A DNA stretch of 64,000 bases, from positions 248,001 to 312,000 of the forward strand of contig CAWBSE010000003.1 in assembly GCA_963791425.1 (NCBI GenBank). The letters run 5' to 3'. Origin of the DNA: DATBLE01 sp963791425 (GTDB taxonomy: Bacteria > Actinomycetota > Thermoleophilia > Gaiellales > Gaiellaceae). Under the pieces are notes generated by a model. It did no database searches, had not been told where the DNA came from, and saw only the letters and a list, made by a program, of their open reading frames with translations. Shown here one piece after another: positions 7,286-15,905 of the stretch; position 1 is the first letter of the stretch, and every line of letters starts with the position of its first letter. A program made the translations under genes and the position numbers.

Positions 7286-8432
7286 CCTGGTCTGGACCGG
7301 CTCGATCAACGACGGGGCCGCGATCGGCGGCGCGGTCGGCCTGTACGACACCACGCTGCGCGACGGCGAGCAGACGGTCGGCGTCGTTCTCGACCCCGAG
7401 CAGAAGCTCGAGCTCGCCCGCGCGATCGACTCGCTCGGGATCGAACGGATCGAGGCGGGCTTCCCGCGCGTCTCGCAGGACGACTGGGACGCCGTGAAGC
7501 TGATCGCCGAGGCGGGGCTCGCCGCCGAGGTCTGGGGGTTCTCGCGCGCGGTCGCCGCCGACGCGGAGGCGCTGGTCGAGCTCGGCGTCCAGGCGAGCGT
7601 GATCGAGTCGCCGATCTCCGACGCGAAGCTCGCCGCGCTCGGCGTGTCGCGCGAGTCGATGCTCGAGCGGATCGCGAAGTCGGTCTCGTTCGCCGCCGAG
7701 CACGACATCACCGTCGCGTACTTCGGCGTCGACGGCACGCGCGCCGACCTCGAGTTCTTCCGGCAGGCGTACGAGACCGCCGTCGAGGCGGGCGCGAAGG
7801 AGGCGGTCGTCGTCGACACGATCGGGATCGCCACGCCGGAGGCGGTCGAGGAGCTCGTCGGCCTGACGCTCGGGTGGCTCGGCCCGGACGTTCCCGTCCA
7901 CTTCCACGGCCACAACGACTTCGGTCTCGCCACCGGCGCCGCGGCCGCCGCCGTCCGCGCGGGCGCAACCTGGGTGCAGGGGACGATCAACGGCATGGGC
8001 GAGCGCGGCGGCAACGCGAATCTGATCGAGGTGGCGATGACCCTCGACGCGCTCTACGGCGTGTCCACCAACCTCCGCCTCGACCGCGCCCGGGAGGTCT
8101 CACGGCTCGTGCGCGAGGTCTCCGGCTACGAGCTGGAGCCGTGGAAGCCGGTCGTCGGCGAGAACCTGTTCCGCCGCGAGAGCGGCGCGGTCGCCAGCCA
8201 GTTCCACGATCCGCCGGCGATCGAGCCGTACTCGTCCGAGCTCGTCGGCGCCGAGCGCTCGGTCGTGCTCGGCAAGAAGAGCGGCATCGACTCGATCCGG
8301 ATCGCGGTCGAGCGGCTCGGGCTCGACGTTCCCGAGGAGCGCTGGCCCGGGCTGCTCGCCCAGGTGAAGGCGCTCGGCGCCGAGAAGCACGGGCTGGTCA
8401 CCGACGAGGAGTTCCTGGCGCTCGCAGGATGA
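7269..8432 (+). CDS. Homocitrate/isopropylmalate/citramalate synthase family protein (NifV/AksA-like)
   Basis: A 387-residue member of the DRE-TIM acyltransferase family, which condenses acetyl-CoA with a 2-oxo acid. The signature GLYDTTLRDGEQTVGV is near residues 24-39. The metal motif FHGHNDFGLATG, the NGMGERGGNANL loop and the KKSGIDSI segment follow. It lacks the long C-terminal leucine-feedback domain of LeuA, so it is closer in length to NifV/AksA homocitrate synthases; the exact acceptor cannot be decided. Start: GTG 7269 or TTG 7275, both overlapping the M24 gene, and neither has a clear ribosome site. Confidence 0.88.
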   Translation: MSLRSDLVWTGSINDGAAIGGAVGLYDTTLRDGEQTVGVVLDPEQKLELARAIDSLGIERIEAGFPRVSQDDWDAVKLIAEAGLAAEVWGFSRAVAADAEALVELGVQASVIESPISDAKLAALGVSRESMLERIAKSVSFAAEHDITVAYFGVDGTRADLEFFRQAYETAVEAGAKEAVVVDTIGIATPEAVEELVGLTLGWLGPDVPVHFHGHNDFGLATGAAAAAVRAGATWVQGTINGMGERGGNANLIEVAMTLDALYGVSTNLRLDRAREVSRLVREVSGYELEPWKPVVGENLFRRESGAVASQFHDPPAIEPYSSELVGAERSVVLGKKSGIDSIRIAVERLGLDVPEERWPGLLAQVKALGAEKHGLVTDEEFLALAG

Positions 8433-8456
8433 CCACCGGCGCCTGCTCGATCGCTA

Positions 8457-8487
8457 GTTGCGCCATGTAATCTTTGCGCGGTGCAAC
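8457..8487 (+). promoter_or_regulatory. Putative promoter and operator of marR gene
   Basis: TAATCT at 8468-8473 is a good -10 box ending 7 bases before the GTG start, suggesting a leaderless message. It is bracketed by an imperfect inverted repeat, GTTGCGCC (8457-8464) and GGTGCAAC (8480-8487), with 7 of 8 positions paired. This arrangement is expected for autorepression by a MarR dimer. Confidence 0.42.
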
Positions 8488-8930
8488 CACTCGCCTCCGA
8501 CGGGGTGGCCCTCGTCGCGCAGCTTGGCCCGCTCTTCTCGACGCTCACCCGGATCGGCGAGCGGTCGCCGCTGACCTCGACGCAGCGGCTGCTGCTGATC
8601 GAGCTCGTCGACTCGGGCCCGCAGCGGCTCGGCGCGCTCGCCGACGCCGTCGGCGCGACCGACCCGACTGCGAGCCGCGCCGTCGACGGCCTCGTCTCGG
8701 CCGGCCTCGTCGAGCGCCGGCCTGACCCCGACGACCGCCGCGCCGTGATCCACCGCGCCACGGCGAAGGGGAAGGCCTGGGCCACGCGGCGCCGCGCCGA
8801 GATCGCCGCCGCGCTCGACGATGCGCTCGGGGAGTTCACGCCCGTCGAGCGCGAGCAGCTGCTCGCGCTGATCACCAGGCTCAACGCCGGCCTCCGCCCC
8901 GCCGATCTCCCGCTGCTCGCGGCCTCGTGA
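8481..8930 (+). CDS. MarR family transcriptional regulator
   Basis: A 149-residue winged-helix regulator. The recognition helix region is ALADAVGATDPTASRAVDGL (about 54-73), and the wing carries the family hallmark RRPDPDDRRAV (about 81-91). A dimerising C-terminal helix pair follows. It overlaps the downstream MFS exporter by 4 bp (GTGA), the classical pairing in which MarR represses an efflux operon until an exported ligand binds. An inverted repeat straddling the start is a candidate operator. GTG start at the likely 5' end of the transcript. Confidence 0.93.
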   Translation: MQPLASDGVALVAQLGPLFSTLTRIGERSPLTSTQRLLLIELVDSGPQRLGALADAVGATDPTASRAVDGLVSAGLVERRPDPDDRRAVIHRATAKGKAWATRRRAEIAAALDDALGEFTPVEREQLLALITRLNAGLRPADLPLLAAS

Positions 8931-10339
8931 CCGCCAAGCGTTCCAACCCGCGCCTGACGCTCGCCGTCCTGTCGGTCGCAGGTCTCGCCTACGCCGTGCT
9001 CAGCTCGTCGGTCGTGCCGGCGCTGACGACGATCCAGCACGACCTGAACGCGTCGGTGACCGGAGTCACCTTCGTGCTCACCGCCTACCTCCTCTCGGCG
9101 TCGGTCGGCACCGCGATCCTCGGCCGGCTCGGCGACATGTTCGGCAAGGAGCACGTCCTCCTCTGGACACTCGTCATCCTCGCCGGCGGCACCGCGCTCG
9201 GCGGCCTCGCGAACACGCTGCCGGTGCTGATCGTCGCCCGGGTGATCCAGGGCATCGGCGGCGGCATCTTCCCGCTGGCCTTCGGGATCATCCGCGACGA
9301 GTTCCCCCGCGAGAAGGTCGCCGGGAGCATCGGGATGATGTCGGCGATCCTCGGCATCGGCGGCGGTGTCGGCGTCGTGCTGGGCGGGCTCGTGGTCGAG
9401 CATCTCGGCTGGCACTGGCTGTTCTGGCTGCCGCTGGCCGTCACCGTCGTCGCCGCGTTCTGCACGTGGCGCTTCATTCCCGAGTCGCCGGTGCGCGTCC
9501 CCGGCCGCGTCAACTGGACGGCGGCGGCGCTGATGAGTGCGGGCATCTCCGTGGTGTTGATCGCGATCAGCGAGGCGCCGACCTGGGGCTGGACCTCGGC
9601 GAAGACGCTCGGATTGCTCTCCGCGGGGCTCGCGCTCTGCGCCGTCTGGGTGTCGTTCGAGTCGCGCAGCGCGGAGCCCCTGATCGACATGACGATGATG
9701 CGCCGTCGCGGGGTCTGGACGGCGAACCTGGTCGCGTTCCTGCTCGGCGCGGGGATGTACTCGATGTTCTTCGTGTTTCCGAAGTTCGCGCAACTGCCCA
9801 CGAGCACCGGCTTCGGCTTCGGGGCGTCGGTCGTCGTCTCCGGCCTGTACCTGCTGCCGTCGACGCTCGGCGTGTTCGCGGTCAGCGCCGCCGCCGGCGC
9901 GGTTGCCCGGCGGTGGGGCTCGCGGACGGCCGTGATCGTCGGCTCGGCTGTCACCGCGTCGTCGTACCTGCTGATCGCCGCCCAGCACGGGTCGCCGATC
10001 GACATGCTCGCGAGCGCCGCCCTGCTCGGGATCGGGATCGGGCTCTCGTTCGCCGCGCTCGGCAACCTCGTGGTCGAGGCGGTGCCGCCGGAGCAGACCG
10101 GCGCCGCCGGCGGGATGAACACGGTCATGCGCACCATCGGCGGCGCGCTCGGCGGTCAGCTCGCCGCCACGCTCATCGCCGCCCACGTCGGCGCCGACGG
10201 GCAGCCGCTCGAGTCGGGGTTCACCGCGGCGTTCGTCATGGCCGCCGGGTTCCTGGTCGTCTGCACCTTTGCCGCGCTGCTCGTCCCGCGCCGCGGCCGG
10301 ATCGCCGCTCCGCAGATCGCGCTCGCCGAAGAGGGCTAG
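8927..10339 (+). CDS. MFS transporter, DHA2 (EmrB/QacA-like, 14-TM) family
   Basis: A 470-residue proton-driven exporter of the major facilitator superfamily. The spacing of hydrophobic segments fits 14 transmembrane helices. Motif A appears as LGRLGDMFGKEHV after helix 2 (about 65-77), and the antiporter-type motif C as GGGVGVVLGG near residue 144. The most likely function is drug or metabolite efflux across the inner membrane under control of the overlapping marR gene. Its GTG start is fixed by the 4 bp GTGA overlap. Confidence 0.93.
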   Translation: MTAKRSNPRLTLAVLSVAGLAYAVLSSSVVPALTTIQHDLNASVTGVTFVLTAYLLSASVGTAILGRLGDMFGKEHVLLWTLVILAGGTALGGLANTLPVLIVARVIQGIGGGIFPLAFGIIRDEFPREKVAGSIGMMSAILGIGGGVGVVLGGLVVEHLGWHWLFWLPLAVTVVAAFCTWRFIPESPVRVPGRVNWTAAALMSAGISVVLIAISEAPTWGWTSAKTLGLLSAGLALCAVWVSFESRSAEPLIDMTMMRRRGVWTANLVAFLLGAGMYSMFFVFPKFAQLPTSTGFGFGASVVVSGLYLLPSTLGVFAVSAAAGAVARRWGSRTAVIVGSAVTASSYLLIAAQHGSPIDMLASAALLGIGIGLSFAALGNLVVEAVPPEQTGAAGGMNTVMRTIGGALGGQLAATLIAAHVGADGQPLESGFTAAFVMAAGFLVVCTFAALLVPRRGRIAAPQIALAEEG

Positions 10340-10357
10340 CGACGGCCGCAGCAGGCG

Positions 10358-10363
10358 TAGGAT
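10358..10363 (+). promoter_or_regulatory. Putative -10 box TAGGAT upstream of LLM gene
   Basis: TAGGAT lies 30 bases before the ATG at 10394, leaving a short leader with an AGGAGG ribosome site. In contrast to the leaderless genes of the window, this one keeps a normal Shine-Dalgarno. No clear -35 box. Confidence 0.35.
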
Positions 10364-10393
10364 CGCCTGGTTCCCTCGACCAGGAGGCGCGCG

Positions 10394-11452
10394 ATGAAAT
10401 TCAGCATCTACTCCGAGCTCCAGTGGTGGCCCGGCAAGGAGCCCAGGCAGGTCTACGCGGAAGTGCTCGAGCAGATCGTGAACGCCGAGCGCGTCGGCTT
10501 CGACACGTACTCGGCGGTCGAGCACTTCTTCTTTCCGAAGTTCTCGGCGTCGCCCGACCCGATCGCGCTCTTCGCGGCCGCGGCGCAGCGCACCTCGCGG
10601 ATCAACTTCCGCACCCTCGTCCACGTGCTCCCGTACCACAACCCGATGGTGCTGGCCTCCCGGATCGCCTTCGCGGACGTCCTGCTGGACGGCCGGTACG
10701 AGTTCGGCGTCGGCCGCGGCCACGGGTGGATCCCGTGGCGCGCCGGGGTCTCGTACGGCGAGATGGTCGAGCGGTACGACGAGTCGCTGGAGCTCCTCTT
10801 CACCGCGCTCGAGTCGGGCGGCGAGGCGTTCTCGTACGCCGGGAAGTTCTTCGACGTCCACGATGCGCGGATCGTGCCGCCGCCGAGCGGGAAGTACCGC
10901 GTCTTCACCGGCGGGACGTCCGACAAGACGTACGTCCTGGCGGCACAGAAGGGCTGGGGTGTCGTGGTGCCGCCGCTGCTGCCGTACGAGGCCCTGCGCG
11001 AGCAGCTCGATCTGTACCGGTCGAAGTGCGCCGAGTTCGGCACCGAACCGGACATCGTCTGGATCCACGCCTGCTATCTGGACGAGGATCGCGACACGGC
11101 GATCCGCGAGGCCGAGGCGGGGATCAAGGGCTTCCTCGCCGGCAACGCGTCACCGCTGGTCGAGCACGAGAAGCCGCCGACCGACGAGCTGACCGCCGCC
11201 GGCTACGGCTTCTACACCGCGGGGATCCTCGAGAAACTCGCCGAGACGCCGTACGACGAGATGATCGCCGGCGACATCGTCTGGGTCGGAACACCGGAGG
11301 ACGTGATCGAGCGAATCGAGGCGACGCGCGCGGTCTGCGAGGGCCTGACGGAGATCTCGATCACGGTGAACCCGGGCGGCTTCGACCACTGGCAGGCGAT
11401 CAAGAACCAGGAGCTGTTCGCGAAGCGCGTGATGCCGCACTTCAAGGCGTAG
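10394..11452 (+). CDS. LLM class flavin-dependent oxidoreductase (luciferase-like)
   Basis: A 352-residue luciferase-fold monooxygenase/oxidoreductase. It opens KFSIYSELQWWPGKEPRQVY, has the ERVGFDTYSAVEHFFFPKF strand and the FGVGRGHGWIPWRAG loop near residues 110-124, and ends with a GTPEDVIERIEATRAVCEG segment. The sequence suggests a long-chain alkanal-type or uncharacterised FMN enzyme; the substrate is unknown. An AGGAGG ribosome site precedes the ATG by 7 bases. It is a single-gene unit, convergent with the flavin reductase that could supply it with reduced flavin. Confidence 0.93.
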   Translation: MKFSIYSELQWWPGKEPRQVYAEVLEQIVNAERVGFDTYSAVEHFFFPKFSASPDPIALFAAAAQRTSRINFRTLVHVLPYHNPMVLASRIAFADVLLDGRYEFGVGRGHGWIPWRAGVSYGEMVERYDESLELLFTALESGGEAFSYAGKFFDVHDARIVPPPSGKYRVFTGGTSDKTYVLAAQKGWGVVVPPLLPYEALREQLDLYRSKCAEFGTEPDIVWIHACYLDEDRDTAIREAEAGIKGFLAGNASPLVEHEKPPTDELTAAGYGFYTAGILEKLAETPYDEMIAGDIVWVGTPEDVIERIEATRAVCEGLTEISITVNPGGFDHWQAIKNQELFAKRVMPHFKA

Positions 11453-11503
11453 CGGCGGGGCGCTGAAAGAAGTCACGCAATCGTCACACTTCCGCCACTG
11501 AAA

Positions 11504-11534
11504 GGGTCAGACCCCTGCCATGTCCCGAAGGGAC
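11504..11534. repeat. Palindrome pair in convergent intergenic region
   Basis: The 86 bp between two convergent genes holds GGGTCAGACCC (11504-11514) and a hairpin GTCCC-GAA-GGGAC (11522-11534). Neither is followed by a T run. They may act as a bidirectional terminator or be interspersed palindromic repeats. Confidence 0.45.
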
Positions 11535-11538
11535 GTGG

Positions 11539-12105
11539 CTAGAGCTCGGCGCCCTCCCAGAGCAGGTCCTGCCCGCTGACCTCGATCGCCGGGATCTTGC
11601 GGCTCGGGGTCTCGCGTGGGGCGGGCTTCCACACGCCCCACGAGCGGCGGTAGTACATCAGCGGTGCCTCGCCGTCGGCGGCGCCGGAGCCGTCCTCGAC
11701 CTGGCCGAGCAGGATCACGTGGTCGCCGGGCTCGATCTCGTGGACGGTGACACACTCCGCCCACGCGAGCGCGTCCGCCTCCAACACCGGGATCCCGGCG
11801 GCGGTCGGGCGCCACACGACCTGCTCGAACTTGTCGTCGGCCTTCGACGCGAACAGCCGCGCGAGCTCGCTGCGGCCCTCGCGGAGGAAGTTGACGACGA
11901 AGCGGCCGCCCGCCCGCAGCGCCGGCAGCGTCCGCGACGTCAGGTCGACGCACACGAGCAGGAGCGGCGGCTCGGCCGAGACCGACGACACCGCCGTCGT
12001 CGTCAGGCCACGAGGCGTCCCGTCGACGTCCAGCGTGGTCACGACCGCCACCCCTGCGGGGTACGAGGCCATGATGTCGATGAAGGTGTCGCGGTCGACG
12101 GGCAC
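11539..12105 (-). CDS. Flavin reductase family protein (HpaC-like)
   Basis: A 188-residue FMN-binding split-barrel protein of the flavin reductase family. These enzymes reduce free FMN/FAD with NAD(P)H and feed two-component monooxygenases. Landmarks are DIMASYPAGVAVVTT (about 10-24), GLTTTAVSSVSAEPPLLLVC (about 32-51), where flavin phosphate is bound, and FVVNFLREGRSELARLFASK (about 67-86). The GTG start overlaps the upstream CrtI-like stop by one base (TAGTG), so they are one operon. A nearby partner could be one of the luciferase-like oxidoreductases. Confidence 0.92.
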   Translation of the reverse strand: MPVDRDTFIDIMASYPAGVAVVTTLDVDGTPRGLTTTAVSSVSAEPPLLLVCVDLTSRTLPALRAGGRFVVNFLREGRSELARLFASKADDKFEQVVWRPTAAGIPVLEADALAWAECVTVHEIEPGDHVILLGQVEDGSGAADGEAPLMYYRRSWGVWKPAPRETPSRKIPAIEVSGQDLLWEGAEL

Positions 12106-13664
12106 TAGCGAGAGAAGAGACGACGCCTGAGCAGCTCTTTCGCCACGAGCGTACCCGAGCCCGCGCCGAGCCCTGGGCCCGGATGGGTGCTCGCGCCGAT
12201 GTGCCACAGCCCGGCCACCGACGTGCGATGCCCGGGCAGCCCCGGCCGCGGACGCCAGATCAGGTTCTGGTCGAGCGAGCACGAGCCCGAGTAGATGTCG
12301 CCGCCGGGCATGTTCGGGTTCGCCGCGGCGATGTCGGCCGGCGAGTACGTCACGCGGCGGAGGATCGAGCCCGCGAAGTTCGGCGCCTGCGCGGCGATCC
12401 GCGCCTGGATGCGATCGGCGTACGCCTCGCGCAGCTCCTCCGTCCACGTCCCGTCGCCGACGTCGATCTCGCCGGCGGCGTCGCCGACCGGGCGGGAGGG
12501 CACCTCCTGCAGCTGGATCCAGAGGATCCACCGGCCGTCGGGCGCACGGGACGGATCCACGGCCAGCGGCTGTCCGACCACCACGGTCGCCTCTGCCGGC
12601 AACAGACCCCGGTCGGCCTCGTTCACCGCTCGTGACACGCCGTTCAGCCCCGGCGTCAGGTGCACCATCGCGGTCTGTCCCAGCCGCGCGTCGCCGGCCC
12701 ACCGCGGCGGCTCCGACAGCGCGAAGTGGATCTGCATCTCACCGCGCCCGTACCGGAACCGCTTCGCCTCCTCGACCTCCTGCCCCAGCAGCCCCCCGTA
12801 CAGCGCCTGCGGTGTCACGCCTGCGAGCACCGCCTTCGTCGCCTCGACCACCTCGCCGTCGGCGGTCTTCACGCCCGTCGCGCGGTCGGACTCGACGACC
12901 ACCCGCTCGACCTCGCGCCCCGTCTCGCAGGCGCCACCCGCGTCCCGGATCATCCCGGCCAGCGCGTCGACCAACCGCACGCCGCCGCCGCGCGGCACCG
13001 GCATCCCGCCGAGCTCGATCGCCACCCCGATCACCTGGGCCATGAACCCGGACGAGGCCGCGTCCGGGCCGAGCCCGGTGTGCAGCACCCACGGCGCGAA
13101 GATCCCCCACGCCCGCTCGTCCTCGAAGGTCTCCGCCGTCCAGTCGCGGCACGACATCAGCACGTTCCCGGTGAACTCCACCAGGCCACGGCGGCCGAGC
13201 CGCCTCAGCGCCCTGTGCCCGAGCCGCGCGCCGTCGCGCGACCACAACTCCGTCGAGAGCACGCCGAACGCGAGGTCGGCGTTCGGCAGGAACTCTCCGA
13301 CGGTGCGGTCCCACCCGGCGCCCAGCGAGGCGACGTTCTCCTCGTGCGAGGTCGTCAGGAACCGCGACTCCCCGTCGGGGAAGAGCGTCGCGGTCGGCAG
13401 CGCGGTGTTCAGGTACTCGACGCCGCGCGCCTCGAGCTCCTCGCGCAGCTCGGCGTACGCGGCCGACCCGGTGAACAGCGGATGCCACGCCGCGAACACC
13501 TCGTGGGTGAAGCCCGGCTCGGTGATGTCCGCGGTGCGGATCGCGCCGCCGAGCCAGTCGTTGCGCTCGAGCACGCAGACCTTCCACCCGCGCCGGGCCA
13601 ACAGGGCACCCGCGACCAGCGCGTTGATCCCGCTGCCGACCGCGACGGCGTCGTAGCGGCGCAT
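12105..13664 (-). CDS. Phytoene dehydrogenase-like FAD-dependent oxidoreductase (CrtI family)
   Basis: A 519-residue flavoprotein amine oxidase/CrtI-like enzyme. The dinucleotide-binding motif VGSGINALVAGALLARRGWK sits at residues 8-27, followed by VLERNDWLGGAIRT. Near the C-terminus, GLWHIGASTHPGPGLGAGSG is the usual second FAD-contact motif of carotenoid desaturases and isomerases. No other carotenoid gene is nearby, so the substrate may be unrelated to carotenoids. The ATG start overlaps the epimerase stop by one base (TGATG). Confidence 0.92.
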   Translation of the reverse strand: MRRYDAVAVGSGINALVAGALLARRGWKVCVLERNDWLGGAIRTADITEPGFTHEVFAAWHPLFTGSAAYAELREELEARGVEYLNTALPTATLFPDGESRFLTTSHEENVASLGAGWDRTVGEFLPNADLAFGVLSTELWSRDGARLGHRALRRLGRRGLVEFTGNVLMSCRDWTAETFEDERAWGIFAPWVLHTGLGPDAASSGFMAQVIGVAIELGGMPVPRGGGVRLVDALAGMIRDAGGACETGREVERVVVESDRATGVKTADGEVVEATKAVLAGVTPQALYGGLLGQEVEEAKRFRYGRGEMQIHFALSEPPRWAGDARLGQTAMVHLTPGLNGVSRAVNEADRGLLPAEATVVVGQPLAVDPSRAPDGRWILWIQLQEVPSRPVGDAAGEIDVGDGTWTEELREAYADRIQARIAAQAPNFAGSILRRVTYSPADIAAANPNMPGGDIYSGSCSLDQNLIWRPRPGLPGHRTSVAGLWHIGASTHPGPGLGAGSGTLVAKELLRRRLFSR

Positions 13665-14477
13665 CAGCGCGCCTCCCACGCGCGCTCCAGGCTCTCGACG
13701 GCGCGCCGCGCGAGCTCGCCCGCCTCGACGTCCCAGAGCGAGTCGTCGAACGCGTCGCCGAACGTCCCGTTGTCGGAGAAGATCTCGACGTCGTACCAGC
13801 CCTCGTAGCCGCCGGCCTCCAGCGCGCACAACACCGTCCCGAGCTCGAGCACGCCGTCGCCGGGCAGCACCCGGTCGAAGTCGCTCCGGGTCGGCTCCCG
13901 CCGGTCGGCGACGTGCACCGACGCGATGTGGCCGATGTAGGGGCCGATGTCCTCGACGTCCGGCATGTGCCAGGTGTCGAACAGGATCCCCACGTCGCGG
14001 CCGCCGATCAGGTCGAGCGCATCCGGGATCGTGTGGACGAAGGAGAAGTTCTCCGCCTGCGTCGGGTGAACAGGCTCGAGCGCCAGGCGCACACCTGCGG
14101 CCTCGGCCGCGTCGGCGATCGCCCAGATCCCCTCCCTGACGATCTCCCGCGCGTCCTCGCGGCCGTCCTCGGGCCCGGTGAGGAAGATAACGCAGGCGGG
14201 GTCGAGCTCCGCGAGGCGGCGCACGCTCGCGCACAGCGCCTCGACGCGCGCCTCCGGCTCGTGCGGCCCCTCCATCAGCGGCAACGGCAGGATCGAAGGC
14301 ACCGCCGGAACGCACGCCGTGGCCGTGAGCCCGCTCGCCCGGAGCGCCTTCGCCGAGTCCGGCCCGAGCTTCATCTCGACAGACGCCGATGCCCTCTGCC
14401 CCGGCCGCGCGGTACGCGGCGAGGTCATGGTCGAAGCTCGCAGTCAGTGTCGTGAACTCGCAGATCCCGATCCGCAT
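13664..14477 (-). CDS. Sugar phosphate isomerase/epimerase, TIM barrel (frameshifted by one surplus base)
   Basis: A xylose isomerase-like TIM-barrel protein of about 270 residues. The N-terminus MRIGICEFTTLTASFDHDLA is read from ATG 14477, while the rest (MKLGPDSAKALRASGLTATA onward, with ILFDTWHMPD and SVHVADRR) is in another frame. Skipping one base near 14378 joins the two as GIGVCEMKLG, a natural family sequence. A TACCGT box 6 bases before ATG 14477 supports that start. A start at 14428 would give an unrelated N-terminus and is rejected. Either an assembly insertion or a recent mutation. Confidence 0.8.
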
Positions 14478-14483
14478 AGTCGA

Positions 14484-14489
14484 ACGGTA
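14484..14489 (-). promoter_or_regulatory. Putative -10 box TACCGT, leaderless promoter of epimerase operon
   Basis: TACCGT on the minus strand ends 6 bases before ATG 14477, matching the spacing seen at many other first genes in the window. Confidence 0.5.
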
Positions 14490-14501
14490 ACCCGAACATC
14501 G

Positions 14502-14531
14502 TTGAACCGACGCGGCAACAGGGCGTATGGT
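14502..14531 (+). promoter_or_regulatory. Tandem promoter P1 of ABC transporter operon
   Basis: TTGAAC at 14502-14507 and TATGGT at 14526-14531, with an 18 bp spacer, form a sigma70-type promoter. The same boxes with the same spacing are repeated 49 bp downstream. Confidence 0.55.
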
Positions 14532-14550
14532 CTGCCTCTGCGGGAACCCG

Positions 14551-14580
14551 TTGAACGTGCGTGCCGAGCAAGCGTATGGT
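14551..14580 (+). promoter_or_regulatory. Tandem promoter P2 of ABC transporter operon
   Basis: TTGAAC at 14551-14556 and TATGGT at 14575-14580, again 18 bp apart. The boxes match P1 (GTTGAAC and GTATGGT) while the spacers differ, so only the promoter elements are conserved. Transcription from P2 would leave a leader of about 108 bases. Confidence 0.55.
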
Positions 14581-14694
14581 TGGAGCCACGGGATCGTGGG
14601 TGCGGGGGTGGTCTCGCGCCGCAGAGCGAGACCGATGCGGGCGGACATGTCCAGTCGGAACGGCAACCGTCAAATGAAAGGGAAGGGAGACTCT

Positions 14695-15900
14695 ATGAGG
14701 GACAGGAAGAGGTGGGCCATCGTGGGCGCGCTGGCGCTCGTTGCGGCCGTCACCGTGGCCGTCGCCGGGGTGACGACCGCGTCCGATGCGAAGACGGCGA
14801 AGACGATCGTGATCGGCTACGCCGCCGACCTGAGCGGCCAGATGGCGCCGTTCGACAACCCGGCGCTGACAGCCGCGAAGCTCGAGGTGGCCAAGATCAA
14901 CGCTGCGGGCGGTGTGAAGGGCGCCAAGCTCAAGATCGTCGCCTGCGACACCCAGAACTCGAAGCCGGACGTCTCGAAATCCTGCGTCAGCAACGTGGTG
15001 TCGAAGGGCGCCGTGATCGGCATGGTCACCTGCGACGTCGACTTCGCCACCGCGGCGATCCAGGAGTTCCTCAAGAGGGGAATGCTGACGGTCGCGCCGT
15101 GCATCGGCACCGACCAGATGGGCCCGAAGCGCTTCGCCGCGCTCGGGAAGCTCGCGTTCAGCTACGGCAACGTCGCCCAGGACGAGGGCGCGGCGATGGC
15201 CGAGTACGCCTACAACGTCAAGCACTGGACGACGGCGACCACGGTCACCGACAACCTGCTCGTCTACTTCAAGAACGTCGTCGCGGCGTTCTCGTCGCGC
15301 TTCAAGCAGCTCGGCGGGAAGATCGTCGACGCGGAGAGCTTCACGTCGTTCGACAAGACGATCGGCAACGTGGTCAGCCGTGTGAACGCGCAGAAGGAGG
15401 ACGTGATCGTCACCTCGACGGGCTTCGCCGACTGGCCCGCGTTCATGGCCGGCGTCCGCAGCCTGAACAACCAGACCCCGATCATGAACTCGTGGGCCGG
15501 AGACGGTACGTTCTGGTACCCGAAGAGCCCGGCCGTCTCCAACTACTGGTACGTGACCTACGCGTCGGTGTTCGGCGACGACCCGAGCGCGCAGGTGAAG
15601 AGACTGATCTCCCAGATGACCGGGATCGGCCAGCCGCCGGCCACGGGCGGCTTCGTTACGGGCGCGGCGGCGATCGACGGCGTTGCCGCGGCGATCTCCA
15701 GGGCGAACGGCTCCACGAAGGGGGCCGTGCTCGCGGGGATCATGCAGCAGTTCAAGAACCTGCCGACGGTCTCCGGCAAGGTCAGCTTCTCGCCGAAGAT
15801 CCACAGTGTCTTCGGGCGCGAGTACCGCGTGATGGAGGTGCAGAACTCCAAGCCGAAGTTCGTCCAGCTCTACACGGCGAAGAAGCTCGGCACCGCCTAG
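14695..15900 (+). CDS. ABC transporter substrate-binding protein, LivK-type
   Basis: A 401-residue periplasmic-binding-fold (type I, leucine-binding-like) protein. It has a charged N-terminus MRDRKRW, a hydrophobic segment to about residue 26 and a TTASDA cleavage region; there is no lipobox. The mature domain begins TIVIGYAADLSGQMAPFDNP, as in amide/urea/branched-chain amino acid binders. The ATG at 14695 is chosen because GGGAGA lies 4 bases upstream and the signal peptide follows at once. The ATG at 14527 falls inside promoter P1. It is first of a five-gene livKGFHM operon. Confidence 0.93.
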   Translation: MRDRKRWAIVGALALVAAVTVAVAGVTTASDAKTAKTIVIGYAADLSGQMAPFDNPALTAAKLEVAKINAAGGVKGAKLKIVACDTQNSKPDVSKSCVSNVVSKGAVIGMVTCDVDFATAAIQEFLKRGMLTVAPCIGTDQMGPKRFAALGKLAFSYGNVAQDEGAAMAEYAYNVKHWTTATTVTDNLLVYFKNVVAAFSSRFKQLGGKIVDAESFTSFDKTIGNVVSRVNAQKEDVIVTSTGFADWPAFMAGVRSLNNQTPIMNSWAGDGTFWYPKSPAVSNYWYVTYASVFGDDPSAQVKRLISQMTGIGQPPATGGFVTGAAAIDGVAAAISRANGSTKGAVLAGIMQQFKNLPTVSGKVSFSPKIHSVFGREYRVMEVQNSKPKFVQLYTAKKLGTA

Positions 15901-15905
15901 AAGCG

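Noticed and set aside
7279..7287. GGTCTGACC as a further copy of the GGGTCAGACCC palindrome
   Set aside because: Only nine bases match, and it lies within the overlapping ends of two genes whose codons explain it.
8126..11068. A 980-residue minus-strand open frame opposite the marR, MFS and LLM genes
   Set aside because: It is antisense to three well-supported genes; its composition (Arg, Glu, Gly, Ala, His) is the usual shadow of high-GC codon bias, with no ribosome site or domain.
14527..14694. Upstream ATG 14527 as start of the LivK-type protein
   Set aside because: That ATG lies inside promoter P1 (TATGGT), the extra 56 residues are non-conserved, and ATG 14695 has a ribosome site and a signal peptide directly after it.
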